Origin: Sphingobacteriales bacterium
Lineage (GTDB): Bacteria > Bacteroidota > Bacteroidia > Chitinophagales > Chitinophagaceae
Direction of reading: 5' to 3'
NCBI GenBank assembly: GCA_947472965.1
Contig: CANJEF010000116.1
Coordinates: 1 to 5,232 of the forward strand
DNA: 5,232 bases
The translations under genes and the position numbers were made by a program. Shown here piece by piece: positions 1-5,232 of the stretch (position 1 is the first letter of the stretch; every line of letters starts with the position of its first letter). Under the pieces are notes generated by a model. It saw only the letters and a list, made by a program, of their open reading frames with translations, did not search any database and was not told where the DNA came from.

Positions 1-1
1 C

Positions 2-409
2 ATGAATCCATTTAGCGCATCTTACTACGGACAACCATACATCATATACAATACATACAACTACAACATAAAGAATGTATATAGTGGTCCACGCAACACA
101 GGACCCAGGATGGCTAACATGAATCTGCCCGCCCCTGTTAGGGTTTCAAATTACAATCCTAAAATGCTTGAAATGGAATCACGATCTGGCCGATCATTCA
201 TCAGTTCAGGAGGCAGCACTCCACGGGGTGGTTACAATCCAACCAATACAAGCAGCTCAAATGGCAATCCTGTAAGAACATTTAATTCAAGCTCAAACTC
301 AGGTTCGCGCTCTTCCAGTGGCAGTTCGTCTTCTGGCAGCGGGTCTTCCTCAGGAAGCAGTGGCTCTGCGCCAGTGCGCTCCTTCCCACGTGGAGGCGGA
401 GGTCGTTAA
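2..409 (+). CDS. Ser/Gly-rich protein of unknown function, C-terminal part (5' end outside window)
   Basis: I do not recognise this protein. The frame is open to the left edge, and the ATG at position 2 is only the first Met visible, so the 135 residues seen are probably the end of a longer protein. The first 30 residues are rich in Tyr and Asn (Y8, Y9, Y13, Y16, Y19, Y21, Y27). Residues 96-124 are almost entirely Ser and Gly, and the protein ends in Arg-Gly-Gly-Gly-Gly-Arg. A short motif recurs three times: APVRV (44-48), NPVRTF (89-94) and APVRSF (124-129). There is no hydrophobic segment and no Cys in the visible part. The composition suggests a disordered, probably surface or envelope-associated tail, but that is inference. 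The gene ends 72 bases before the next gene on the same strand, so co-transcription is possible. Confidence 0.6.
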   Translation: MNPFSASYYGQPYIIYNTYNYNIKNVYSGPRNTGPRMANMNLPAPVRVSNYNPKMLEMESRSGRSFISSGGSTPRGGYNPTNTSSSNGNPVRTFNSSSNSGSRSSSGSSSSGSGSSSGSSGSAPVRSFPRGGGGR

Positions 410-481
410 TATCAAGGTTTGATTCTAGCATTAAATATTCTTGATTGGAAACACTGAATTTTCATCCCTAAATGATTTCAC

Positions 482-2029
482 TTGATACGTAGGTTCTTTT
501 CAATATTCATATTTGTACTCGTTTATTTTACTTCACAGTCGCAAGAACCAATTGATGCTTTGCGGTATTCCATGACAGGCCATGGGGGTACTGCAAGAGC
601 GCGGGCTATTGGCGGGGCTGTTGTTTCCCTTGGTGGTGATATCAGTGCCGCATCCGTAAACCCTGCAGGCCTGGCCGTTTTCAGAACAAACGAATTTGTA
701 ATAAGTCCTGTTTTCGGATTTAACAATTCCAATATCAATTACTTGGGCACCTCGAAAAATTCAACTAAAGCTGTAGCAGATCTTGCTAATATTGGATTGA
801 TCTTTGTAAAGCCAGGATCAAGAAACGGACAGTGGAGAAATTTCAGCTTTGCGATCGGCATAAACAAAACAGCAAATTTTGGAAATACCCTTGCCCTTAG
901 CGGGGTAAATAGTGAGAGTTCCTATTCCGAAAAATACCTCGAGGAACTCATCAACAACAACGTAATCGATCCCAACAAAGCAGCAAGTGACTACCCCTAT
1001 GGGTCCAGCCTTGCCTTCAATACTTATCTCATTGATACCATCTCCGGCCCAGGTAATATTATCAATGGTTACAGAAGCTTAGCCACTCCCCAAACCGGTG
1101 TTCTACAGGAGCAAAATACCAAGACGAGTGGCAACATGCAAGAGTTTTATGTTTCAGGAAGTGCTAACCTCCAGGAAAAATTATTTCTAGGCGCTACCAT
1201 TGTGTTTAATAAAATTTTATTTGAAAGAACAAATACATTCAGGGAATCAGATGCCACAAAAAAATCCAACAACTTTAATTATTTTGAGACAGAAGAATTT
1301 CTTCATAGTGAAGGAGTGGGCGTAGGTATTAAACTCGGCGCGATCTATAAACCCTCATCGCAACTAAGATTGGGATTGGCATTTCACAGTCCGATGCTTT
1401 ATAGCATGGATGACCGCTACAGCACAAAGATTACAACTGAGTTGGAAGGCTATCTCGGTAATGGCAAGCTAACGCAATCATCCACTGATTTCAATTCAGG
1501 TGATCTAGGACAGTTTCAATATAATTATATAAATCCCATGCGACTGATGTTTGGCGCGTCTTATCTTATCAGTGCGGTGGAAGATGTTACAAAACAAAAA
1601 GGTTTTATTAGTGTAGATGTTGAATATATTGACCACACTTCCTCCAAATTCAAAACATTCAAGACCAATTCAGGTGCTGATAATGGTGCATCCTACCTTT
1701 CACAGGTGAATACAACCATGCAAGACCAATTTAAATCGGCATTGAATTTCAGGCTTGGTGGTGAGGTGAAATTTAATACGGTTATGGCAAGACTGGGAGT
1801 CAATTTTATTGGCAACCCTTATAGCGTTTCAGACATTGTTTCAAACAGGATAAATATCAGCACAGGTTTAGGTTATCGAAACAAAGGATATTTCATTGAC
1901 CTCACCTATGTTCACCAATTGATAAAAGACGTTACTTTCCCCTACCGGCTCGACAATGGTTTTTTTGAACAAGGGAATCTCAAAGGAACCAACGGAACCC
2001 TGTTAGCCACGATTGGATTCAAGTTTTAA
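482..2029 (+). CDS. OmpP1/FadL-family outer-membrane beta-barrel transport protein
   Basis: Likely an outer-membrane channel of the OmpP1/FadL/TodX family, whose characterised members pass hydrophobic compounds such as long-chain fatty acids; the substrate here is unknown. Residues 1-20 form a signal peptide: Arg-Arg after Met-Ile, a hydrophobic core FFSIFIFVLVYF, and a plausible signal peptidase I site after Ser-20 (Ser at -3 and -1). The family signature follows at about 35-65: GGTARARAIGGAVVSLGG, then SAASVNPAGLAVFRTNE. The rest is typical barrel sequence with alternating aromatic/polar strands, and the chain ends in Phe (GFKF), as outer-membrane proteins do for assembly. The 515 residues fit Bacteroidota members. 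The start is TTG at 482: the frame opens only two codons upstream, after a stop at 473-475, and the next in-frame ATG (572) would remove the whole signal peptide. No Shine-Dalgarno is visible, as is usual in this phylum. Bacteroidota paralogues are sometimes labelled hemin receptor or transporter, so a specific substrate should not be assigned. Confidence 0.85.
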   Translation: MIRRFFSIFIFVLVYFTSQSQEPIDALRYSMTGHGGTARARAIGGAVVSLGGDISAASVNPAGLAVFRTNEFVISPVFGFNNSNINYLGTSKNSTKAVADLANIGLIFVKPGSRNGQWRNFSFAIGINKTANFGNTLALSGVNSESSYSEKYLEELINNNVIDPNKAASDYPYGSSLAFNTYLIDTISGPGNIINGYRSLATPQTGVLQEQNTKTSGNMQEFYVSGSANLQEKLFLGATIVFNKILFERTNTFRESDATKKSNNFNYFETEEFLHSEGVGVGIKLGAIYKPSSQLRLGLAFHSPMLYSMDDRYSTKITTELEGYLGNGKLTQSSTDFNSGDLGQFQYNYINPMRLMFGASYLISAVEDVTKQKGFISVDVEYIDHTSSKFKTFKTNSGADNGASYLSQVNTTMQDQFKSALNFRLGGEVKFNTVMARLGVNFIGNPYSVSDIVSNRINISTGLGYRNKGYFIDLTYVHQLIKDVTFPYRLDNGFFEQGNLKGTNGTLLATIGFKF

Positions 2030-2031
2030 AG

Positions 2032-2071
2032 AATTAAACACCAAAAAGTCGGTAACCGATTTTGGTTAATT
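2032..2071 (+). terminator. long imperfect hairpin after the FadL-type gene, possible terminator
   Basis: An inverted repeat begins three bases after the stop codon. AATTAA (2032-2037) pairs with TTAATT (2066-2071), CCAAAA (2041-2046) with TTTTGG (2060-2065), and TCGG (2049-2052) with CCGA (2056-2059), around the loop TAA. Both interruptions are on the 5' side: ACA (2038-2040) and AG (2047-2048). Sixteen pairs can form. The only T run (2060-2063) lies inside the 3' arm and no T tract follows, so it is not a classical intrinsic terminator. Its position directly after the gene supports a role in transcript ending or 3'-end protection. Confidence 0.4.
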
Positions 2072-2179
2072 CCTGTTTGAAATTACCCCTATTTATTTGT
2101 AGCAATCGAGACCTGATCTGTACTCACATTCAACTACCAACTATTTTATCAGATGACCTAAATGAATTAACTTGCCAGC

Positions 2180-2749
2180 ATGGCGATTCTGAAATTTCGT
2201 GTTTTTTTGGAAGAAGACGATACCGTATATCGTGACATCCTCATAAAACACAACCAGCTTTTTTTCGACCTGCACCAAACAATCTTGCTTGCTTACGAAT
2301 TCGATAGCAAACACCAGGCATCTTTTTATAGGAGTAATGACAGTTGGATGAAAGGCAGGGCAATCAGCATGGAACATTATGATATTGAATATAAAGTTGC
2401 CCCGTTGATGATGCTCGAAACAACCATTGGGTCAGAAATAAATGATCCAAATCAAAAGTTCATTTACGTATACGATTTTAATAAAAACTGGACATTCCTA
2501 ATTCAACTAATCGGGGTATCTAAAGAAGAAAACAACAAACTCACCTATCCCCATATTTCCAGAAAAGAGGGTATCGGACCTAGTCAATATGGAATCAAAA
2601 GTATTTTGGGTGATCGCTTCGCGGATGTAGAAGAGAAATACGATCTAGCCGCGCTGGGCGAAGGATTTGGAGATGAAGGTGAAGAGGCACCACCCGATGA
2701 AGATGGCGCAGAAGAAGATGATGCCAGCCAAGATGAATCCGCTTTTTAA
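2180..2749 (+). CDS. pRiA4b ORF-3-like (IS1096 passenger TnpR-like) family protein with acidic tail
   Basis: Resembles the plasmid pRiA4b ORF-3-like family, a small fold of unknown biochemical role that databases often label 'IS1096 element passenger TnpR family'. Despite that label there is no recombinase catalytic motif here. Residues 1-50 match the family start (short strand, then LFFDLHQTILLAYEFDSKHQASF), followed by the short Trp segment SNDSWMKG (52-59). Residues 94-112, beginning FIYVYDF, match the family's YDFGDxWxH segment, but the usual Gly-Asp is Asn-Lys (101-102) and the His after Trp is replaced. The downstream YP...G...P region (123-138) lacks the Cys residues found in many members. 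Residues 160-189 are a disordered tail with 14 Asp/Glu of 30. Start: the only in-frame ATG after the stop at 2168-2170, with no Shine-Dalgarno. miaA begins 36 bases after its stop, so the two are probably co-transcribed. No flanking transposase or terminal repeats are seen, so it looks like a resident gene. Family assignment is moderately sure; function is unknown. Confidence 0.72.
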   Translation: MAILKFRVFLEEDDTVYRDILIKHNQLFFDLHQTILLAYEFDSKHQASFYRSNDSWMKGRAISMEHYDIEYKVAPLMMLETTIGSEINDPNQKFIYVYDFNKNWTFLIQLIGVSKEENNKLTYPHISRKEGIGPSQYGIKSILGDRFADVEEKYDLAALGEGFGDEGEEAPPDEDGAEEDDASQDESAF

Positions 2750-2785
2750 TTTTCGATATCCGGTTCTCAATAAGCCGAGATCAAT

Positions 2786-3640
2786 ATGAACAATAAACAT
2801 TGCATTATCATTGCAGGCCCAACCGCCAGTGGTAAAACAGATTACGCCATTCAGCTTGCCAAAGAGTTGAAAACAGAAATCATTTCAGCTGATTCCAGGC
2901 AATGTTTCAAAGAATTGAAAATTGGAGTTGCAAGACCAACTGAAGAACAGCTGCGTCAAGTTCCACATCATTTTATCGCGAACCATTCGATACATGAAAA
3001 TATAACGGCAAAAGATTTTGCGGAGGAGGCCTCCGATAAACTGAATCAGATTTTTCAATTAAAAAATAATGCAATCATTTGCGGAGGCACTGGTCTATAC
3101 ATAAAAGCCTTGATAGAGGGATTTGATGACATCCCTGACATCCCAATAGAAATCAGAAACAACGTAATTGCATTACACAAGCAAGAAGGAATTGAGTCGC
3201 TCAGGTCAGCATTACTTGCAGCAGATTCAACCTTTCAACATACAGGAGATCTAAACAATCCAAACAGAATGATGCGAGCCCTGGAAGTTGTTCTGCATAC
3301 CGGAAACCCCATCAGCTTTTATCAAACAAATAAAAAAAATCAAGCATCGTATGATGTCTCTTACCAGATCATTGATATTCCGAGGAATACTTTATACGGA
3401 AGAATAAACGAGCGCGTTGATAAAATGATGGAGGATGGTCTTGAAGAGGAAGCGAGAACATTAATTCCGTATCAGGAAAAAAATGCGTTGCAGACTGTAG
3501 GCTATAAAGAGTTGTTTGATTATTTCAATGGAATTTATTCGAAAGCAGATGCGATTGAAAAAATAAAACAACACACCCGAAATTATGCAAAGCGGCAAAT
3601 AACATGGTTTAAAAAACTTAAGCTTTCAGACCCAGTATAG
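2786..3640 (+). CDS. miaA: tRNA dimethylallyltransferase (tRNA A37 prenyltransferase) MiaA
   Basis: Cytoplasmic enzyme that transfers a dimethylallyl group from dimethylallyl diphosphate to N6 of A37 in tRNAs reading codons that begin with U, giving i6A, which MiaB-type enzymes can then thiomethylate. Visible family motifs in order: P-loop GPTASGKT (11-18); ISADSRQCF (33-41), with Asp-36 at the position of the general base and Ser-Arg-Gln in place of the common Ser-Met-Gln; IGVARPT (46-52), matching IGTAKP; PHHFI (60-64); GGTGLYIKAL (100-109); NPNRMMRALEV (158-168); RINERVDKMMEDGLEEEA (206-223); VGYKELFDYF (238-247); and the C-terminal HTRNYAKRQITWFKK (263-277). At 284 residues it is somewhat shorter than the roughly 316-residue E. 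coli enzyme, with a compact C-terminus and no missing core motif. ATG 2786 is the first in-frame start after the stop at 2771-2773, and the P-loop begins at residue 11 as in homologues. It lies 36 bases after the pRiA4b-like gene and overlaps the convergent cca gene by 23 bases. Confidence 0.97.
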   Translation: MNNKHCIIIAGPTASGKTDYAIQLAKELKTEIISADSRQCFKELKIGVARPTEEQLRQVPHHFIANHSIHENITAKDFAEEASDKLNQIFQLKNNAIICGGTGLYIKALIEGFDDIPDIPIEIRNNVIALHKQEGIESLRSALLAADSTFQHTGDLNNPNRMMRALEVVLHTGNPISFYQTNKKNQASYDVSYQIIDIPRNTLYGRINERVDKMMEDGLEEEARTLIPYQEKNALQTVGYKELFDYFNGIYSKADAIEKIKQHTRNYAKRQITWFKKLKLSDPV

Positions 3641-5027
3641 CGGCTTGATCCAACATCATTCGATAAGCTGAGTCGTAATTGTTTTCAATAGCCCCGTCTA
3701 AAATCGCCTCTCTAATGGCTGTTTTGATGATGCCCACTTCCTTGCAAGGACCGATATTAAATGTGGACATAATAAGTTCCCCTGTAATGGGAGGCTGCCA
3801 ATTTCTAATCTGGTCTTTCTCCTCCACCTCCTTTAGCCTTTCCTTTACCAATTCAAAATTGGCGCGATACTTGCGCACCTTGGATTCATTTTTTGAAGTG
3901 ATGTCTGCATCACAAAGTTTCATCAAATCCTCTAAGTCCTCGCCAGCGTCGAAAAGCAACCTACGTATTGCGGAATCCGTAATATTTTCTTTCGTGAGGC
4001 TGATTGGACGCAAATGCAATTCAACCAACTTCCGAACATAACGCATGTTTTCATTCATGGGAAGCTTGAAACTCGAAAACAACTTTGGAACCATGCGGCC
4101 TCCTACTACTTCATGGCCATGGAAAGTCCAACCCTGTCCCTCTTCAAATTTTTTGGTTGCAGGTTTCGCAATATCGTGCAAAAGTGCAGCCCACCGCAAC
4201 CAAAGATTGGTGGAGTGATCACAAATATTATCAAGGACCTGTAACGTATGGTAAAAGTTATCCTTATGGCCCTTCCCTTCAATGAACTCAGCACCTACAA
4301 GGTCTATTAGCGAAGGAAATATTTCTTTCAACAAACCTGATTTGAAAAGGAGGTCTAAGCCGACGGAAGGCTTTTTAGAAAGAAGGATTTTATTAAATTC
4401 ATCTGTAATCCTTTCTTGTGAAATGATTTTAATCCGCCTGGAAGCATCAATGATACCCAACCAGGTTTCAGGATGAATGGCGAATCCTAGCTGGGAAGCA
4501 AACCGAATAGCCCGCATCATCCTCAGTGGATCATCGCTAAATGTTTTTTCGGGAGCCGCCGGTGTTCTGATGATACCATCCGCCAGGTCTTTCAAACCAT
4601 TGAATGGATCAATGATATTTATTTGTTCATCGGACAATGAAAAAGCAAGTGCATTGATTGAAAAATCCCTGCGCTCCTGGTCGTCTTGCAATGAACCAGG
4701 TTCTACCATTGGGTTGCGTGAGTGCGACAAATAACTTTCCTTTCTAGCCCCAACAAATTCAACATCATAGCCTTCAACATTTAGATGTGCTGTGCCAAAA
4801 TTTTTGAACCACGAAAGAGGTGGTTTTGATGGCAACAGTTCCTGATAAGCCTTTGCCAATTCAATAGCATCACCAAGACAAACAATATCAATATCCTTGC
4901 AATCTCGTCCAATCAATTTATCACGCACAAATCCTCCAACAACAAATGCCTCAACATTTAATTTCAAAGCTGCTTCAGCAACTTTTTTTATGATTTTTGA
5001 TTCCAGCGTAGTTAAAGGAAAGGGCAT
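3618..5027 (-). CDS. cca: CCA tRNA nucleotidyltransferase (class II) with HD domain
   Basis: Nucleotidyltransferase of the class II CCA-adding enzyme/poly(A) polymerase family, expected to add or repair the 3'-CCA end of tRNA in the cytoplasm using CTP and ATP. Order of parts: catalytic head with VGGFVRDKLIG (30-40) and the metal-binding DID (Asp-45, Asp-47); RRDFSINALAF (119-129); DPFNGLKDLADGIIRT (140-155); DDPLRMMRAIRFASQLGF (165-182), the neck and base-recognition region; and QERITDEFNKIL (205-216). An HD domain follows: His-260 (FYHTLQVL), His-Asp 284-285 (ALLHDIAKP), HGHE (303-306), HLRP (338-341) and Asp-373/Asp-375. The 469 residues are usual for HD-fused bacterial members. The HD part may give phosphohydrolase activity, as in the E. 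coli enzyme, but this is not shown here. Class II CCA-adding enzymes and bacterial poly(A) polymerases are hard to separate by eye. CCA addition is the likelier role because it is essential unless every tRNA gene encodes CCA. ATG at 5027 is the first start after an in-frame stop at 5049-5051. Confidence 0.93.
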   Translation of the reverse strand: MPFPLTTLESKIIKKVAEAALKLNVEAFVVGGFVRDKLIGRDCKDIDIVCLGDAIELAKAYQELLPSKPPLSWFKNFGTAHLNVEGYDVEFVGARKESYLSHSRNPMVEPGSLQDDQERRDFSINALAFSLSDEQINIIDPFNGLKDLADGIIRTPAAPEKTFSDDPLRMMRAIRFASQLGFAIHPETWLGIIDASRRIKIISQERITDEFNKILLSKKPSVGLDLLFKSGLLKEIFPSLIDLVGAEFIEGKGHKDNFYHTLQVLDNICDHSTNLWLRWAALLHDIAKPATKKFEEGQGWTFHGHEVVGGRMVPKLFSSFKLPMNENMRYVRKLVELHLRPISLTKENITDSAIRRLLFDAGEDLEDLMKLCDADITSKNESKVRKYRANFELVKERLKEVEEKDQIRNWQPPITGELIMSTFNIGPCKEVGIIKTAIREAILDGAIENNYDSAYRMMLDQAAILGLKA

Positions 5028-5067
5028 TGAAGTGGGTTGAATACAATTTTATTTAAAATAAAAGATG

Positions 5068-5116
5068 TCAGAAATCAGAAGTCAGACGTCAGAATACAGA
5101 AGTCAGAGGTCAGAAG
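5068..5116 (+). repeat. seven-copy degenerate heptanucleotide array (TCAGAAG)
   Basis: Seven consecutive 7-base units fill this stretch with no gaps: TCAGAAA, TCAGAAG, TCAGACG, TCAGAAT, ACAGAAG, TCAGAGG, TCAGAAG. A higher-order period of 21 bases is also visible: the 19 bases at 5076-5094 recur at 5097-5115 with one change (C to G). The array lies 40 bases upstream of the cca start codon and would read as CTTCTGA units in the cca leader RNA. Confidence 0.9.
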
Positions 5117-5145
5117 TAAAATTCCTTACTGAAAAGTAGGTTTCT

Positions 5146-5177
5146 CAAAACTATTCATGACTTATTTTTTATACAAA
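5146..5177 (-). promoter_or_regulatory. Bacteroidota-type housekeeping promoter for cca
   Basis: Read on the - strand, TTTG (5177-5174) is followed by a 20-base spacer and TAGTTTTG (5153-5146). This matches the Bacteroidota primary sigma factor consensus, TTTG at -33 and TAnnTTTG at -7 with about 19-21 bases between, at every specified base. Transcription would start near 5138-5141 and give a leader of about 110 bases before the ATG of cca at 5027. The promoter lies between the two inverted heptanucleotide arrays, and the nearer array (5068-5116) would be transcribed within the leader. The match is seen directly; activity is inferred. Confidence 0.65.
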
Positions 5178-5184
5178 CATGTAA

Positions 5185-5212
5185 CTTCTGAATCCTGACG
5201 TCTGACTTCTGA
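5185..5212 (-). repeat. four-copy heptanucleotide array in inverted orientation
   Basis: Read on the - strand this is TCAGAAG, TCAGACG, TCAGGAT, TCAGAAG: four adjacent 7-base units of the same family as the array at 5068-5116 but in opposite orientation. It lies just upstream of the cca -33 element, 7 bases beyond it. Confidence 0.88.
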
Positions 5213-5232
5213 TGTCTATTAAACTACACCGA

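Larger units (their letters stand above)
5074..5213. repeat. inverted repeat, 30-base arms flanking the cca promoter
   Basis: The 30 bases at 5074-5103 are the reverse complement of 5184-5213 at 28 of 30 positions; the first 19 match without a break (mismatches at 5093 and 5096 of the left arm). The arms are parts of the two heptanucleotide arrays, aligned in the same register. The 80-base space between them (5104-5183) holds the cca promoter. As DNA this could form a cruciform. As RNA only a transcript crossing both arms could fold, and cca mRNA from the proposed start would contain only the left arm. Confidence 0.85.
5028..5232. other. gene-free region upstream of cca
   Basis: No coding frame is supported here. 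Besides the promoter and heptanucleotide arrays, the 5117-5145 stretch can form a small hairpin: CCT (5124-5126) and ACT (5128-5130) pair with AGT (5135-5137) and AGG (5138-5140) around GAAA, with one bulged T. It lies at the proposed transcription start of cca. The 5213-5232 end shows nothing recognisable. Confidence 0.6.

Noticed and set aside
414..421. AAGGTTTG as a -7 element for the outer-membrane protein gene
   Set aside because: The first base does not match and no TTG/TTTG lies at a suitable distance upstream.
411..445. ATCAAG/CTTGAT and ATCAA/TTGAT inverted repeats between the first two genes
   Set aside because: Stems of only 5-6 A/T-rich pairs without a T run; expected by chance in this composition.
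2061..2099. Possible promoter for the 2180-3640 gene pair (TTTATTTG at 2092-2099)
   Set aside because: The -7 candidate differs from TAnnTTTG at the second base, and the nearest TTTG boxes give spacers of 12 or 27 bases, outside the usual 17-23.
2180..2749. A transposon or resolvase gene, as the family label 'TnpR' would imply
   Set aside because: No serine or tyrosine recombinase catalytic motif, no transposase nearby and no terminal inverted repeats around the gene.
3679..4734. Several + strand open frames opposite cca, up to 120 codons
   Set aside because: They are shadows of the strongly supported cca frame and have no recognisable domain.
5137..5144. TAGGTTTC as a + strand promoter -7 element
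   Set aside because: The last base does not match the consensus, no -33 box lies at the right distance, and no gene follows in the window.
5068..5212. CRISPR array
   Set aside because: The units are 7 bases, adjacent without spacers, degenerate, and in opposite orientation on the two sides; no cas gene is present.

Overview
This window is ordinary chromosomal housekeeping sequence from a member of the Bacteroidota, probably of the Cytophagales/Chitinophagales type. The assignment rests on protein character (an OmpP1/FadL-type outer-membrane protein with the Bacteroidota signature; a class II tRNA nucleotidyltransferase fused to an HD domain), on start codons without Shine-Dalgarno sequences, and on one good match to the Bacteroidota housekeeping promoter (-33 TTTG, 20-base spacer, -7 TAnnTTTG). 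The lineage is inferred from these features and not from a database search.

Layout. Positions 2-409 (+) hold the C-terminal part of an unrecognised Ser/Gly-rich protein that probably begins outside the window. Positions 482-2029 (+) encode a complete exported outer-membrane beta-barrel protein with a TTG start. A 150-base gap follows and contains a long imperfect hairpin (2032-2071), a possible terminator. Next is a two-gene unit on the + strand: a divergent pRiA4b ORF-3-like protein with a very acidic tail (2180-2749) and miaA, tRNA dimethylallyltransferase (2786-3640). The convergent gene cca on the - strand (3618-5027) encodes a tRNA nucleotidyltransferase with an HD domain, and its 3' end overlaps that of miaA by 23 bases. 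The last 205 bases (5028-5232) have no gene. They hold the cca promoter between two oppositely oriented arrays of a degenerate heptanucleotide (consensus TCAGAAG).

How the genes relate. miaA and cca both act on tRNA: MiaA prenylates A37 beside the anticodon, and Cca builds or repairs the 3' CCA end. They converge tail to tail with no room for separate terminators, so their transcripts should be antisense over at least the overlap. The outer-membrane protein and the Ser/Gly-rich protein have no evident link to tRNA metabolism.

I see no mobile element genes, RNA genes, CRISPR array or undescribed multi-gene system. The most unusual structure is the inverted heptanucleotide array around the cca promoter.
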